From Pseudomonas duriflava (GTDB taxonomy: Bacteria; Pseudomonadota; Gammaproteobacteria; Pseudomonadales; Pseudomonadaceae): DNA of 64,000 nt. The number at the start of each line of letters is the position of its first letter. Position 1 is the stretch's first letter. Position numbers and translations under genes: made by a program. The notes beneath the pieces are model-generated. The model saw only the letters and a program-made list of their open reading frames with translations, searched no databases and had not been told where the DNA came from. Below, in pieces: positions 6,906 to 15,434 of the stretch. The DNA lies in NCBI RefSeq assembly GCF_007830155.1, contig NZ_VLKY01000001.1, positions 124,001 through 188,000 of the forward strand. The letters are read 5' to 3'.

Positions 6906-9536
6906 TTACTTGCCCAAGGGGGCAAAGAGCGCTTCGATATCAGCCTCTGTCATTCGCCAGTCGCCGCCGTGCTCGTCAAGAATACCTGCTGCCAGACGCG
7001 CTTTTTCGTTCTGCAACTGCTGGATTTTCTCTTCCAGAGTACCTCGCGCAATGAGCTTATAGACAAAGACAGGCTTATCTTGACCGATCCGGTAGGCCCG
7101 GTCGGTAGCTTGATTTTCGGCGGCCGGATTCCACCATGGATCAAAGTGAATAACGGTATCAGCCGCGGTAAGGTTGAGGCCTGTCCCTCCTGCTTTCAGA
7201 CTCAACAGAAAGACTGGAACTTCGCCGCTCTGAAAGCGTTCGACCGGGGCACGGCGATCCTGTGTTTCGCCAGTCAGGGTCACATACGGCACGCTACGGG
7301 TGTCCAACTCCTGCTGGATCAGGGCCAGCATTGATGTGAATTGCGAAAACAGCAGTACGCGACTGCCGTTGGCCAAAAGCCCATCAAGCAAGTCCATAAG
7401 CCCAGCCAGCTTGCCAGAGGGTTTGGGTGTCTGTATGTCAGCTTGTACTAAGCGGATATCGCAGCAGATCTGACGCAGCCGGAGCAGGGCATCAAGTACG
7501 ATTAACTGGCTACGGGCCAATCCCTTGTGGGCGATCTCCGTGCGGACTTTTTCATCTAGCGCTAACCGAACCGTTTCATAAAGATCGCGTTGCGAGGGAG
7601 TCAGGTCTACAAGTTGGATAATTTCTGTCTTGGGTGGCAGTTCACGCGCTACCCGCTGTTTGGTCCGCCGGAGAATGAACGGCTTAATGCGTGCCTTCAA
7701 GTGGCTGAGCCGCTGTTGATCGCCCTGCTTTTCAATAGGGGTCTGGTAGTCATGTTTGAAGCGCTTCGCATCACCTAGCCAGCCAGGCATTAGGAAGTGA
7801 AACTGAGACCAGAGTTCACCTAAGTGGTTTTCCAATGGGGTTCCTGTCAGACACAGGCGATGTCGCGTCTGAATGTTTCGGGCTGCTTGCGCCGCCTTGG
7901 TGGCTGCGTTTTTAATGGACTGCGCTTCATCTAGGACGAGCAGGTGAAAGGCAAACGCGGCGAGTTGCTCTGCATCCCGTGGAAGCAGCGCATAGGTCGT
8001 CAGCACAATATCGTGTTCAGTAATCTGCTCGAAGAGCGCACGACGTTGTGTACCTTGCAAGGCCAGGACTTTAAGCGTGGGCGTAAAGCGAGCGGCTTCA
8101 TCCTGCCAGTTGGGAATGAGACTGGTAGGCATCACGATCAAGGCCGGAGCGGACAGACGACCGGCCTGTTTCTCAATCAAAATGTGAGCCAGCGTTTGTA
8201 ATGTCTTGCCTAGCCCCATATCGTCAGCCAGGATGCCGCCTACTTCCAGCTCACGTAGCGCCTGCATCCAGGCCAGACCGTCGCGCTGATAGGGTCTCAA
8301 TTCCGCATGCAGTTCTGCCGGTACCGTAACAGGCGTCGCCGCGTAATGACGCAGGCGTTGTGCGAAGTGGCGAAGTTGCTCGCCGCCTTGCCACGTTAGC
8401 GGGAGTGCATCATCCAGTTCGGCCAAGCGAGAGGCATCAAGCGGTGACAGACGCAGCTGCTTGGTATCGCTCGGCAGCGCTTGGCCGTAGAGCTCAACAA
8501 GTGTGTTGAGGATTGGCTTCAGCCTACCTAGAGGTAGAGCTACACGTGTAGCTCGGCCCTGTTTGCGAACCTTAGGATTCTCCAGGCGCAGCAGCAGGCG
8601 TTCTTCATCGGATCGGCGTGCTAGTGCATCGGGCTCGAATAAGTGGGGATCGCGACGGATCAATTCAATCAGGATAGGCAGCAGGCTGATTCGACGACCT
8701 TCAACCAATATGCCTACTTCAAGATCGAACCATTGATGATCAATGGCTTCTTCGATCTCTCCGTACCATCCCTCCACCTCACTGAGTTCGAAAATAAATT
8801 CAGGACGTATATCGATCTGCCAGCCCTGATGACGCAAGCGGGGCACTACGTCCTGAACAAAGTGCAACCAGCTGGAGTCATCAGGCATTTCCAACATTTC
8901 GCCGGCTTCTTCGGCCAGTGCTGCGCTACGGCGTGTGGCGACGCGTAAACCAGCTTCTTGCAAGGTCCGGCGAAAATGTTGTTCAGCCTCGCCATGGCGA
9001 ATCAAAGGTTGGGCAGGCTTCTGACCGAATGATGTGCGGCCAGGTAAAGGTTTACCGAATACTCGCTGGCTACCATACACAAAGGCCAAGGCGGCCCGAT
9101 GGCGTGTAATCGGCCGCATACGGGCTGTCTGACGGTCATAGTCGACCTGGACATGACTTCCCAGGGTCAACACCGGAACGGGCGGTTTGATCTGCTGAAC
9201 GGTACCTTCTGATGCTTCTCGCCGGGGAGGCGGGTCGCCTGCACGTTGACGCCGCTCCAGCTCGAAGAGAACGGCCGCGCTATGCTTACAGTTGCGACCA
9301 GCGCCACAGGTACAGCGGCTGTCGACTTGCCAGCTCTTTTGGCCCGCTTTCAAGGTCAATGACTGGCGGTAGACCAATCCCGAAGGACTACTGCATTGAG
9401 CGTAGATCAATCCATCCGCTGCTGAGCGGACCGTGGCAAGTCCCTCGAGGGCATACCGACGCCCCCGCTCGAGGTTACGCTCGGTGAAAGAGCCTTTCCA
9501 ATCTTGCCAATGGAGATGGTCAAACCGTAAGCGCAT
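6906..9536 (-). CDS. SWIM zinc-finger SNF2-family DEAD/DEAH-like helicase
   Basis: An 876 aa Swi2/Snf2 ATPase. A SWIM zinc finger lies near residues 75-85 (CTCGAGRNCKH, C-x-C-x5-C-x-H). The ATPase core begins around 415 with Walker A LADDMGLGKT (about 433-442) and a motif II that reads DEAQ (LVLDEAQSIKN, about 533-543). The C-terminal helicase half includes LLFSQFTSML, SLKAGGTGLNL and the arginine-finger region ATDRAYRIGQ. Bacterial members are double-stranded DNA translocases thought to remodel protein-nucleic acid complexes, but for this SWIM subgroup the target is not known. ATG 9536 is the natural start. It is monocistronic, with 202 bases upstream before the dehydrogenase stop. Confidence 0.9.
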   Translation of the reverse strand: MRLRFDHLHWQDWKGSFTERNLERGRRYALEGLATVRSAADGLIYAQCSSPSGLVYRQSLTLKAGQKSWQVDSRCTCGAGRNCKHSAAVLFELERRQRAGDPPPRREASEGTVQQIKPPVPVLTLGSHVQVDYDRQTARMRPITRHRAALAFVYGSQRVFGKPLPGRTSFGQKPAQPLIRHGEAEQHFRRTLQEAGLRVATRRSAALAEEAGEMLEMPDDSSWLHFVQDVVPRLRHQGWQIDIRPEFIFELSEVEGWYGEIEEAIDHQWFDLEVGILVEGRRISLLPILIELIRRDPHLFEPDALARRSDEERLLLRLENPKVRKQGRATRVALPLGRLKPILNTLVELYGQALPSDTKQLRLSPLDASRLAELDDALPLTWQGGEQLRHFAQRLRHYAATPVTVPAELHAELRPYQRDGLAWMQALRELEVGGILADDMGLGKTLQTLAHILIEKQAGRLSAPALIVMPTSLIPNWQDEAARFTPTLKVLALQGTQRRALFEQITEHDIVLTTYALLPRDAEQLAAFAFHLLVLDEAQSIKNAATKAAQAARNIQTRHRLCLTGTPLENHLGELWSQFHFLMPGWLGDAKRFKHDYQTPIEKQGDQQRLSHLKARIKPFILRRTKQRVARELPPKTEIIQLVDLTPSQRDLYETVRLALDEKVRTEIAHKGLARSQLIVLDALLRLRQICCDIRLVQADIQTPKPSGKLAGLMDLLDGLLANGSRVLLFSQFTSMLALIQQELDTRSVPYVTLTGETQDRRAPVERFQSGEVPVFLLSLKAGGTGLNLTAADTVIHFDPWWNPAAENQATDRAYRIGQDKPVFVYKLIARGTLEEKIQQLQNEKARLAAGILDEHGGDWRMTEADIEALFAPLGK

Positions 9537-9738
9537 AAGAAGCCTGTAACGCAGAGTGCAAAACAGGAGATTGTGCCACAGCTAGCCGGGTTCCCTGCAT
9601 TCATTTGGAGCAGGCTTTCGGCTAGAGGCTATTTTGTAGGCGGGCAAGCGCTATCCGTTTATAAAAAGCGCCTATATTGTATGAAGAGATATCTTCCGCT
9701 TGTACAAATAAACGTGGGGGGCTGGTTATCTTACAGTA

Positions 9739-10710
9739 TTAATCGGCCCATGCCTGTGGGTTAACCAGATCACGGGGACGGGTTCCGTTAAGGACCGCTG
9801 TCAGGTTGGCTACCGCTCTTTCTGCCATCGCATAACGTGTTTCGTGAGTAGCCGAGCCGATATGCGGTAGGGTCACTATATTTTTAAGTGAGAAGAGGGG
9901 GGAGGCTTCCAGGGGTTCCCGTTCGAACACATCTAGACCCGCTCCACGGATACGCTCGTTGCATAGGGCATCGTATAGAGCCGCCTCGTCTATCAAGGGA
10001 CCACGGCCGATATTGATCAGAATGCCACTGGGCTGCATGAGCTGCAGTTCGTATGCACCAATCATGTGATAAGTCGATTCGTTCAATGGGGCAACCAAGC
10101 AAACAAAGTCAGAACTCTGTAATAGCGTTTTGAGATCGCAAAACGCTGCGTCCAATTCTTTTTCAAGATCTGGCTTGGGGCTGTTGGCCGTATAAAGAAT
10201 ATTCATATCGAACCCAAAACGGCCGCGTTTGGCAAGGGCAGCGCCAATCCGGCCCATACCTATAATGCCTAGAGTCTTGCCATACACATCGGTACCAAAC
10301 TGTGCCTCGCCAATGCTCTGGTGCCACTGCCCCGCTTTAACATAGGCATCCAATTCTGGAAGGCGACGAGCCGCGCTCATAAGCAAGGCGAAGCCTAGAT
10401 CTGCTGTCGTTTGGGTCAAGACATCAGGCGTATTGGTCAACATGATGCCGCGCTCGGTCAGATAGTCGACTTCGTAACTGTCGTAGCCGACCGAAACACT
10501 AGAGATCACTTCAAGGTTTTGTGCCTCTGCCAACTGCTCTCGTCCTAACCTCTTACTAGCCCCGATCAAACCGTGCGCTTCAGGGAGGGCACGTTTGAGC
10601 TGACTATCGAAGTCGCCTTGAGGATCGATTACCGTAACGTTGTAGGTCTCGCTTAGCTGCTGTACGAGTGCAGCAGGCAAGCGATTAAAGACGACAATAT
10701 TCTTTCTCAC
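9739..10710 (-). CDS. D-2-hydroxyacid dehydrogenase (glyoxylate/2-ketogluconate reductase type)
   Basis: The 323 aa protein is an NAD(P)H-dependent D-isomer 2-hydroxyacid dehydrogenase. It has the Rossmann signature LGIIGMGRIGAALAKR, the substrate-binding VSVGYDSYEVDYL loop, the catalytic arginine in NIGRGPLIDEAAL, the glutamate in GLDVFEREPLEA and the catalytic histidine in TLPHIGSATHETR. It groups best with GhrB/TkrA-like enzymes that reduce glyoxylate, hydroxypyruvate or 2-keto-gluconate; the exact substrate is inferred only at family level. Translation begins at GTG 10710 with an AGGA-type ribosome site just upstream. It follows the HAD phosphatase gene by 30 bases and probably shares its transcript. 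Confidence 0.88.
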   Translation of the reverse strand: MRKNIVVFNRLPAALVQQLSETYNVTVIDPQGDFDSQLKRALPEAHGLIGASKRLGREQLAEAQNLEVISSVSVGYDSYEVDYLTERGIMLTNTPDVLTQTTADLGFALLMSAARRLPELDAYVKAGQWHQSIGEAQFGTDVYGKTLGIIGMGRIGAALAKRGRFGFDMNILYTANSPKPDLEKELDAAFCDLKTLLQSSDFVCLVAPLNESTYHMIGAYELQLMQPSGILINIGRGPLIDEAALYDALCNERIRGAGLDVFEREPLEASPLFSLKNIVTLPHIGSATHETRYAMAERAVANLTAVLNGTRPRDLVNPQAWAD

Positions 10711-10740
10711 GGATGATCCTCATAGTCATGGCTCTTACTT

Positions 10741-11616
10741 TCAGACTAGCCCAGCCGCTGCGAAACTGGGGCGGATTGGGTAATCCTGTAGGAACGTTGC
10801 AAGTGACTCAGGTGTAGGCTGCTCATTAAAGGCCAGACCCAGAGCTTCCTGATGTATTCCAGTAGACGTTAGCCAGAGGCAATCAATATCGGCTGATACA
10901 GCTCCCGGTACGTCAGTTACCAGCGAGTCGCCAATGAATAGAATTTTCTGAGCACTTCGCTGAGCAAGTTCGTGCCGTGCGCAATGGAATGCGTAAGGCT
11001 CTGGCTTGCCATACCAACGTACAGCTCCTCCTTGAGCGGCAAAGTAATCAGCTAGTTTTCCCGCGGCGTAGTAGGTAAGTCCGCCCGATACAACAGTCCT
11101 GTCTGGGTTGGCACATAGAAAGGGCAGGTGAGTGTAGGCCGCAAGCGGGGCCTGACGTGCCGCCAGTTCATCCTGAGGAAAGCTGCCTACGCCTAGAATA
11201 AGGGAAGCTTCGGCGATATCGTTCGTAAAGCGTTTGCGGATGCCTTCAGGCCAACCGACTTGGCCCTCGCCGGGTCCAGTAAGGTAGATACCGCCTTCTG
11301 TTAGACCAAGCTCTTGGGTCAACGCATCGATGGCAAGTTGGCCAGACGTAGTAATGCCAGCAAAGTGCTCGGCAGATATGCCTAGCTCAACAAGATGGTG
11401 TGTCATGGACAACGCGTCTCGGGATGCGTTACTCAGAAACCAAACGGGTTTCTTTTCAGCCGCGCGCCGAGACAACCAGTCATTAGCGCCTGGGAAAGCA
11501 TCATAACCGTCGATCAGAACGCCCCAGAGATCAAGGATAAACCCATCATAAGCGCTACAAAGATCGTCCAGCTCTGCAGGAGTGATAAGGCGTGGTAGGG
11601 AGGAAGAAGCATTCAT
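10741..11616 (-). CDS. HAD superfamily class IIA hydrolase (TIGR01459 type)
   Basis: This 291 aa protein has all the HAD motifs: LDLWGVLIDG (motif I with the nucleophile Asp), WFLSNASRD (motif II), GKPEPYAFHCAR (motif III Lys) and FIGDSLVTDVPGA (motif IV Asp). The cap lies between motifs II and III, which makes it a class IIA phosphatase of the NagD/TIGR01459 kind. The substrate is unknown, probably a small phosphorylated metabolite. The start ATG 11616 has AGGA eight bases upstream. A longer frame to 11712 would read into the terminator of the upstream gene and is rejected. The D-2-hydroxyacid dehydrogenase gene follows in the same direction. Confidence 0.87.
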   Translation of the reverse strand: MNASSSLPRLITPAELDDLCSAYDGFILDLWGVLIDGYDAFPGANDWLSRRAAEKKPVWFLSNASRDALSMTHHLVELGISAEHFAGITTSGQLAIDALTQELGLTEGGIYLTGPGEGQVGWPEGIRKRFTNDIAEASLILGVGSFPQDELAARQAPLAAYTHLPFLCANPDRTVVSGGLTYYAAGKLADYFAAQGGAVRWYGKPEPYAFHCARHELAQRSAQKILFIGDSLVTDVPGAVSADIDCLWLTSTGIHQEALGLAFNEQPTPESLATFLQDYPIRPSFAAAGLV

Positions 11617-11705
11617 GGGAAATCCTGGTCTATTGACTGAGCGCTCCAGAGTGTTCCATGAGTTGAATACTTTAGCGAGCCCTCGGTTGGTTAGTGCCAT
11701 AAAGC

Positions 11706-11733
11706 AAGACACCGGCCTAAGCCGGTGTCTTTT
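11706..11733 (-). terminator. Rho-independent terminator, bidirectional
   Basis: Perfect 11-bp stem AAGACACCGGC / GCCGGTGTCTT with a CTAA loop (11717-11720). It ends algA-direction transcription before the HAD gene. The T-run is longer on the plus strand, but the minus strand reads GTCTTGCTTTATG, giving a weak U tract. Confidence 0.75.
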
Positions 11734-11789
11734 GAATATCGAAAGTCCTGAGAGGTCTTGTTTTTATTAGCTCTCCTGACTTCTTCGTA

Positions 11790-13241
11790 TTAGCGCGCTA
11801 TGGCTTTGGTTGTCTTTACTTCAGGAGCATCAACGCGGCCATAGACGTCTTCGTAACGGACAATATCATCTTCGCCAAGATAGCCACCCGACTGAACCTC
11901 AATGATCTCCAGAGGTACCTTGCCGGGGTTAGCCAGGCGATGAACAGAAGTCATCGGCAGGTAGGTTGACTGATTTTCAGTCAACAGGAACGTCTTGTCA
12001 TCACAGGTAACCTGTGCTGTACCTGAAACAACGATCCAGTGTTCGGCCCTGTGGTGATGCATTTGCAGCGACAACTGCGCACCGGGCTTTACGGTGATGC
12101 GTTTGACCTGGAAGCGATGACCCATATCAACGGAGTCATAAGAGCCCCAGGGACGGAACACTTCTAGATGGCTCTTGACTTCCTGGCGGCCTTGCTCTTC
12201 GAGCTTGTTGACCACTTTCTTGACGTCTTGAACCTTATCCTTATGAACAATCATCACCGCATCTTTGGTCTCAACGACAACGATGTTTTCCACGCCAATC
12301 AAAGAGACCAGCTTGCCGTTGCTATGAACCAGACAGTTTTGGCTGTCGTGAAGAACTACGTCACCCTTGACCACGTTGCCGTTGGTGTCCTTGTTATGAA
12401 CATCCCAGATAGCGGACCAGGAGCCTACATCGTTCCAGCCAGCCGACATTGGTACGACACAGGCACGAGTTGTCTTTTCCATCACGGCGTAGTCGATGGA
12501 GTTATCGGGGCAGACAGCGAAGGAGTTACGATCAATGATGATATGGTCACCATCAGCCTGGCTGCGTTCAAGCGTCAGCAGGCAGGTATCGTAGATATCC
12601 GGATCATGCAGTTTTAGCTCTTCCAGATAACGGCTAGCACGGAACAGAAAAATACCGCTGTTCCAATAGTAGTCGCCGGATTCTACATATTGTGTTGCAC
12701 GAATAGCATCGGGCTTCTCAACGAAGCGCTCTACACGATTGACCCCTTCAGGCAATTTGTCCGAATGGTTAGCCTTGATGTAACCGTAGCCGGTTTCAGG
12801 GCGAACGGCTGGAATGCCAAATAGCACCATTTCGCCTTTTTCAGCGGCTTCGTTAGCAGCATGTAGGGAAGCTTTGAATGCTTCTATATTTTCGATGACA
12901 TGATCGGCTGGCAGCACTAGCATCAGTTCGTCTTTGCCGTCGGCGACGAGCTTCATCGCTGCAATGGCTACTGCAGGTGCAGTATTGCGACCAAACGGTT
13001 CCATGATCAGCGAGTCGGGCTGACAAGTAACGGTTTTCAACTGCTCTTCAACAATGTAGCGATGCTCGACGTTGCAAACGATCAGCGGCTTTTCCATGCG
13101 TTCGTCGCATGCCAGGCGCGAGATAGTTTCCTGGAATAGAGTCTTTTCGCTTGTCAGGGCAAGGAACTGCTTTGGATACATCTTGCGGGACAGGGGCCAG
13201 AGTCGTGAACCGCTTCCCCCGGAAAGAATCACTGGAATCAT
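11790..13241 (-). CDS. algA: mannose-1-phosphate guanylyltransferase / mannose-6-phosphate isomerase
   Basis: A bifunctional 483 aa enzyme that makes GDP-mannose. The N-terminal nucleotidyltransferase starts with LSGGSGSRLWPLSRKMYPK (about residues 6-24), the GMP-PMI pyrophosphorylase signature, and contains FVEKPDA. The C-terminal type II phosphomannose isomerase cupin shows RPWGSYDSVD, VKPGAQLSLQMHHHRAEHW and the metal-binding histidines. This is the AlgA/PslB/WbpW family; which polysaccharide it feeds cannot be settled here, so the symbol names the family member rather than a proven alginate role. The ATG at 13241 has GGAG seven bases upstream and gives the canonical MIPVILSGG start. No other alginate genes are present, but an Alg44-like PilZ protein lies 0.6 kb upstream. 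Confidence 0.88.
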   Translation of the reverse strand: MIPVILSGGSGSRLWPLSRKMYPKQFLALTSEKTLFQETISRLACDERMEKPLIVCNVEHRYIVEEQLKTVTCQPDSLIMEPFGRNTAPAVAIAAMKLVADGKDELMLVLPADHVIENIEAFKASLHAANEAAEKGEMVLFGIPAVRPETGYGYIKANHSDKLPEGVNRVERFVEKPDAIRATQYVESGDYYWNSGIFLFRASRYLEELKLHDPDIYDTCLLTLERSQADGDHIIIDRNSFAVCPDNSIDYAVMEKTTRACVVPMSAGWNDVGSWSAIWDVHNKDTNGNVVKGDVVLHDSQNCLVHSNGKLVSLIGVENIVVVETKDAVMIVHKDKVQDVKKVVNKLEEQGRQEVKSHLEVFRPWGSYDSVDMGHRFQVKRITVKPGAQLSLQMHHHRAEHWIVVSGTAQVTCDDKTFLLTENQSTYLPMTSVHRLANPGKVPLEIIEVQSGGYLGEDDIVRYEDVYGRVDAPEVKTTKAIAR

Positions 13242-13770
13242 GGCATTCTCCTTCAGCATTGGCTGAGTGTTAAGGTCGCAGTCCCTTCGGTTCGGGACGA
13301 AGCGTCCGTGCTTCTGTTACCTGCGTCTGCAGGATAAATAAATGACGAAAACGGATCGTCTTAACTAATTACGTTAAGTTTTAAAGTTTCAATTTGATTA
13401 GAACTTATAGGGAACGGATCAAAGGCGGAGTTATTGAATTTTTAATTCATAATGTTCCGCTCAAAATAACTATCCATACCACTTAATTAGAATGATGTTG
13501 CTAACAAGGACAGTGGCCAGAACAGTTTCCTTTTGCCACCATGGTCGTCATTGACTGTCTTTACTCAAATAAGTTCACTAAATCGCTTGAAAATTCTAGT
13601 AACTTTCATTCGCGTTTCAGTGATACTAACGCTAGTCCCTATGACGAGAATTTTCTGTGAATTGTTCAATAGAAAAGCGAAGATCTTTTTAGAGTGTGAT
13701 CCGTTTCAATTTTGCAGAGCGGATCAGCAAGGCTTGTTGCTGTGCTTTTAATAAGACTAAGTGAGTTTTA
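13242..13770. other. AT-rich gene-free interval upstream of algA
   Basis: About 530 bases between algA and the PilZ gene without a convincing gene. A 72-codon plus-strand frame (13533-13751) has no ribosome site or recognisable protein. The stretch is visibly richer in A+T than its neighbours and presumably holds the algA promoter and a long 5' leader. A weak AlgU-like pair on the minus strand (GAACTT at 13576-13571, 16 bases, then TCAAT) is a poor match at -10. Confidence 0.5.
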
Positions 13771-13798
13771 TCTGAACGCTTCAGATAAAGCGTTCAGA
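13771..13798. other. perfect 11-bp inverted repeat
   Basis: TCTGAACGCTT (13771-13781), a six-base loop, then AAGCGTTCAGA (13788-13798). It lies 28 bases beyond the PilZ gene stop. With the adjacent hairpin at 13806-13827 it forms two stem-loops in tandem. On the minus strand it is followed by TAAAAC, a poor U tract, so it could be a transcript-end stabiliser as well as part of a terminator. Confidence 0.6.
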
Positions 13799-13805
13799 TA
13801 AGGAA

Positions 13806-13827
13806 AAGCGCCTAAGCCGGAGCGCTT
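13806..13827 (-). terminator. probable terminator overlapping the PilZ gene stop codon
   Basis: On the minus strand AAGCGC, ten bases, GCGCTT, then TTCC. The first arm overlaps the TAA stop at 13828-13826. An alternative pairing CTAAGC/GCTTAG uses the same bases. Confidence 0.5.
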
Positions 13828-14518
13828 AGAGAGGTAAAAGGATTTGAACTGGCTGGCCGTTGAGCTCGATAGGAAGAGGGCTGTCGGCTTGAAGCAATGC
13901 TACAACCACATACGTAGTGCCACAGCTTTCAACCTTGGTATCGACGATGCGTGCTGAGTATAGAGTTTGCTCGGTGATCAGTTTGAACTCAACACGTTGA
14001 CCTGGTTGTACATGAGCATACTGATGAATCTCGAACCGCCCTTCGATTATTGCTCCTGATGCATCAATTGACTTGACTAAGCCTGCATTGAAGCGGGTAT
14101 TTCCTGACGCGAGGCTAACAGAGCTGATCATGTCACCCATAGTGACCATATCGCCGGCCCGATAGGCTTCTATTAAATAGCGCAGGGCGGATAATTCTCG
14201 TGTTGCTAAGTTATGAAATGCACAGCCGACCCGACCCGTGTCACGGTCAATCGACTTGATTTCGAAGTTAACATCGATAGCAAAGCTGAGCCTATCGATG
14301 GCAAACAGTAGTTTGCCTTTTAGAAAGTCATTTGTATGAACCGTAACGCCTCTGGAGGTAAAGCTGAATCCGCCTGCCGAAAGATCCGTCAGTTGATGTT
14401 CCATGCCTTCCCGATGCGCACCCTGATAGCGAATACGCGCCGGAACCCTTACCCGGGGATGTTGGCGTTGTGTCTCAATGTCTGGCGTACAGGGCGCAGA
14501 TGTGCCATTCCTGTCCAT
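13826..14518 (-). CDS. PilZ-domain protein resembling a compact Alg44
   Basis: A 230 aa protein. Residues 14-125 form a PilZ domain with both c-di-GMP-binding motifs intact: R18-x-x-x-R22 (QRQHPRVRVPAR) and D45-L-S-A-G-G50. The domain is close in wording to the N-terminal cytoplasmic domain of the alginate co-polymerase Alg44, including RVGCAFHNL and LRYLIEAYRAGD. Residues about 155-228 (GAIIEGRFEIHQY, VQPGQRVEFKL, PIELNGQPVQI) resemble the C-terminal beta-barrel segment of Alg44. The membrane helix and lipoyl/HlyD-type part expected between them are absent, so the protein looks soluble. It lies upstream of algA in the same direction. The comparison with Alg44 is from memory, without an alignment. 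A generic PilZ regulator is the alternative. Confidence 0.8.
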   Translation of the reverse strand: MDRNGTSAPCTPDIETQRQHPRVRVPARIRYQGAHREGMEHQLTDLSAGGFSFTSRGVTVHTNDFLKGKLLFAIDRLSFAIDVNFEIKSIDRDTGRVGCAFHNLATRELSALRYLIEAYRAGDMVTMGDMISSVSLASGNTRFNAGLVKSIDASGAIIEGRFEIHQYAHVQPGQRVEFKLITEQTLYSARIVDTKVESCGTTYVVVALLQADSPLPIELNGQPVQILLPL

Positions 14519-14654
14519 AATTTATCCCCAGCTAAAACATGGTTGTGATGTAAAACGCATTACATGAGGGCGCTGTGTTCAGCGAGCTGCGTTATAGATC
14601 CGGCTCATGAAGTAGAGCCGAAAGTTATCTATGCCAAGGGGCTCAGAATGTTTT

Positions 14655-15434
14655 TCATTCAATAGATGGCTCGCGAAGAAAGACGACTTTGTTTGCCGTA
14701 GAAAATTCTTCACTGAAATAATAGCCATCACTGGTAAAGGCTTTGATCTGTTCAGGTGAACGGATCCGGTTTTTGATAACGTAACGTGCCATCAGTCCTC
14801 GCGCCTTTTTGGCATAAAAACTGACAATCTTATATTGATCGCCCTTCCGGTCACGAAACTCTATATCAATAATTCGACCCTGCACCATCTTTCGCTGGAT
14901 TGCGCTGAAATACTCGTTAGACGCCAGGTTCAGCACGATATCATCGCCTTGTAGCGCAGTGGCTTCATTCAACCAGCTACTAATACGTGTTCCCCAAAAA
15001 GCATACAGATCTTTGCCTTTCGGATTCGCCAGTTTGGTACCCATTTCCAAGCGGTAAGGCTGCATTAAGTCCAGGGGGCGCAAAATGCCATATAGGCCCG
15101 ACAGTATGCGTAGATGCTGTTGGGCAAAGTCGAAATCGGCATCAGAGAAGTCTGTAGCTGCAAGACCTGTATACACATCACCTTTGAATGCCAAGAGCGC
15201 TTGTTTAGCGTTCTGGGGTGTGAAGTCAAGGCTCCAGCTGGCGAATCGAGCTGCATTAAGACCAGCGATCTTGTCCGATACCTCCATAAGCGAGGCGATA
15301 TCTGCAGGCGATAATGTATTCAGCTGTGTAATGAGCTGTTGTGCGTCGTCGATATGTTCAGGTTGGGTAAAGCGTGAGGTCGCTGGGGGTGTTTCATAAT
15401 CGAGGGTTTTGGCAGGTGAAATCACCATCAGCAT
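14655..15434 (-). CDS. yaaA: peroxide stress protein YaaA (DUF328)
   Basis: YaaA limits free iron and oxidative DNA damage during hydrogen peroxide stress, and it has been reported to bind DNA. The 259 aa protein starts [14 protein letters not shown], the nearly invariant family start, and contains [33 protein letters not shown] and the C-terminal KRARG-type [10 protein letters not shown] block followed by [10 protein letters not shown]. Length is normal. AAGGAG lies eight bases before ATG 15434. It is a single gene; the 136 bases to the PilZ gene and the region towards phoH show no shared operon. Confidence 0.93.
   Translation of the reverse strand: MLMVISPAKTLDYETPPATSRFTQPEHIDDAQQLITQLNTLSPADIASLMEVSDKIAGLNAARFASWSLDFTPQNAKQALLAFKGDVYTGLAATDFSDADFDFAQQHLRILSGLYGILRPLDLMQPYRLEMGTKLANPKGKDLYAFWGTRISSWLNEATALQGDDIVLNLASNEYFSAIQRKMVQGRIIDIEFRDRKGDQYKIVSFYAKKARGLMARYVIKNRIRSPEQIKAFTSDGYYFSEEFSTANKVVFLREPSIE

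Noticed and set aside
9655-9700. TTGTAC/TACAAT promoter pair upstream of the SNF2 gene (minus strand)
   Set aside because: The spacer is about 20 bases, too long for sigma-70.
13550-13576. AlgU-like promoter for algA (GAACTT, 16 bases, TCAAT on the minus strand)
   Set aside because: The -35 is perfect but the -10 matches only three of five positions and it is over 300 bases from the start codon; too weak to list.
13533-13751. 72-codon plus-strand frame upstream of algA
   Set aside because: No Shine-Dalgarno, no recognisable protein features, AT-rich background in which long frames arise by chance.
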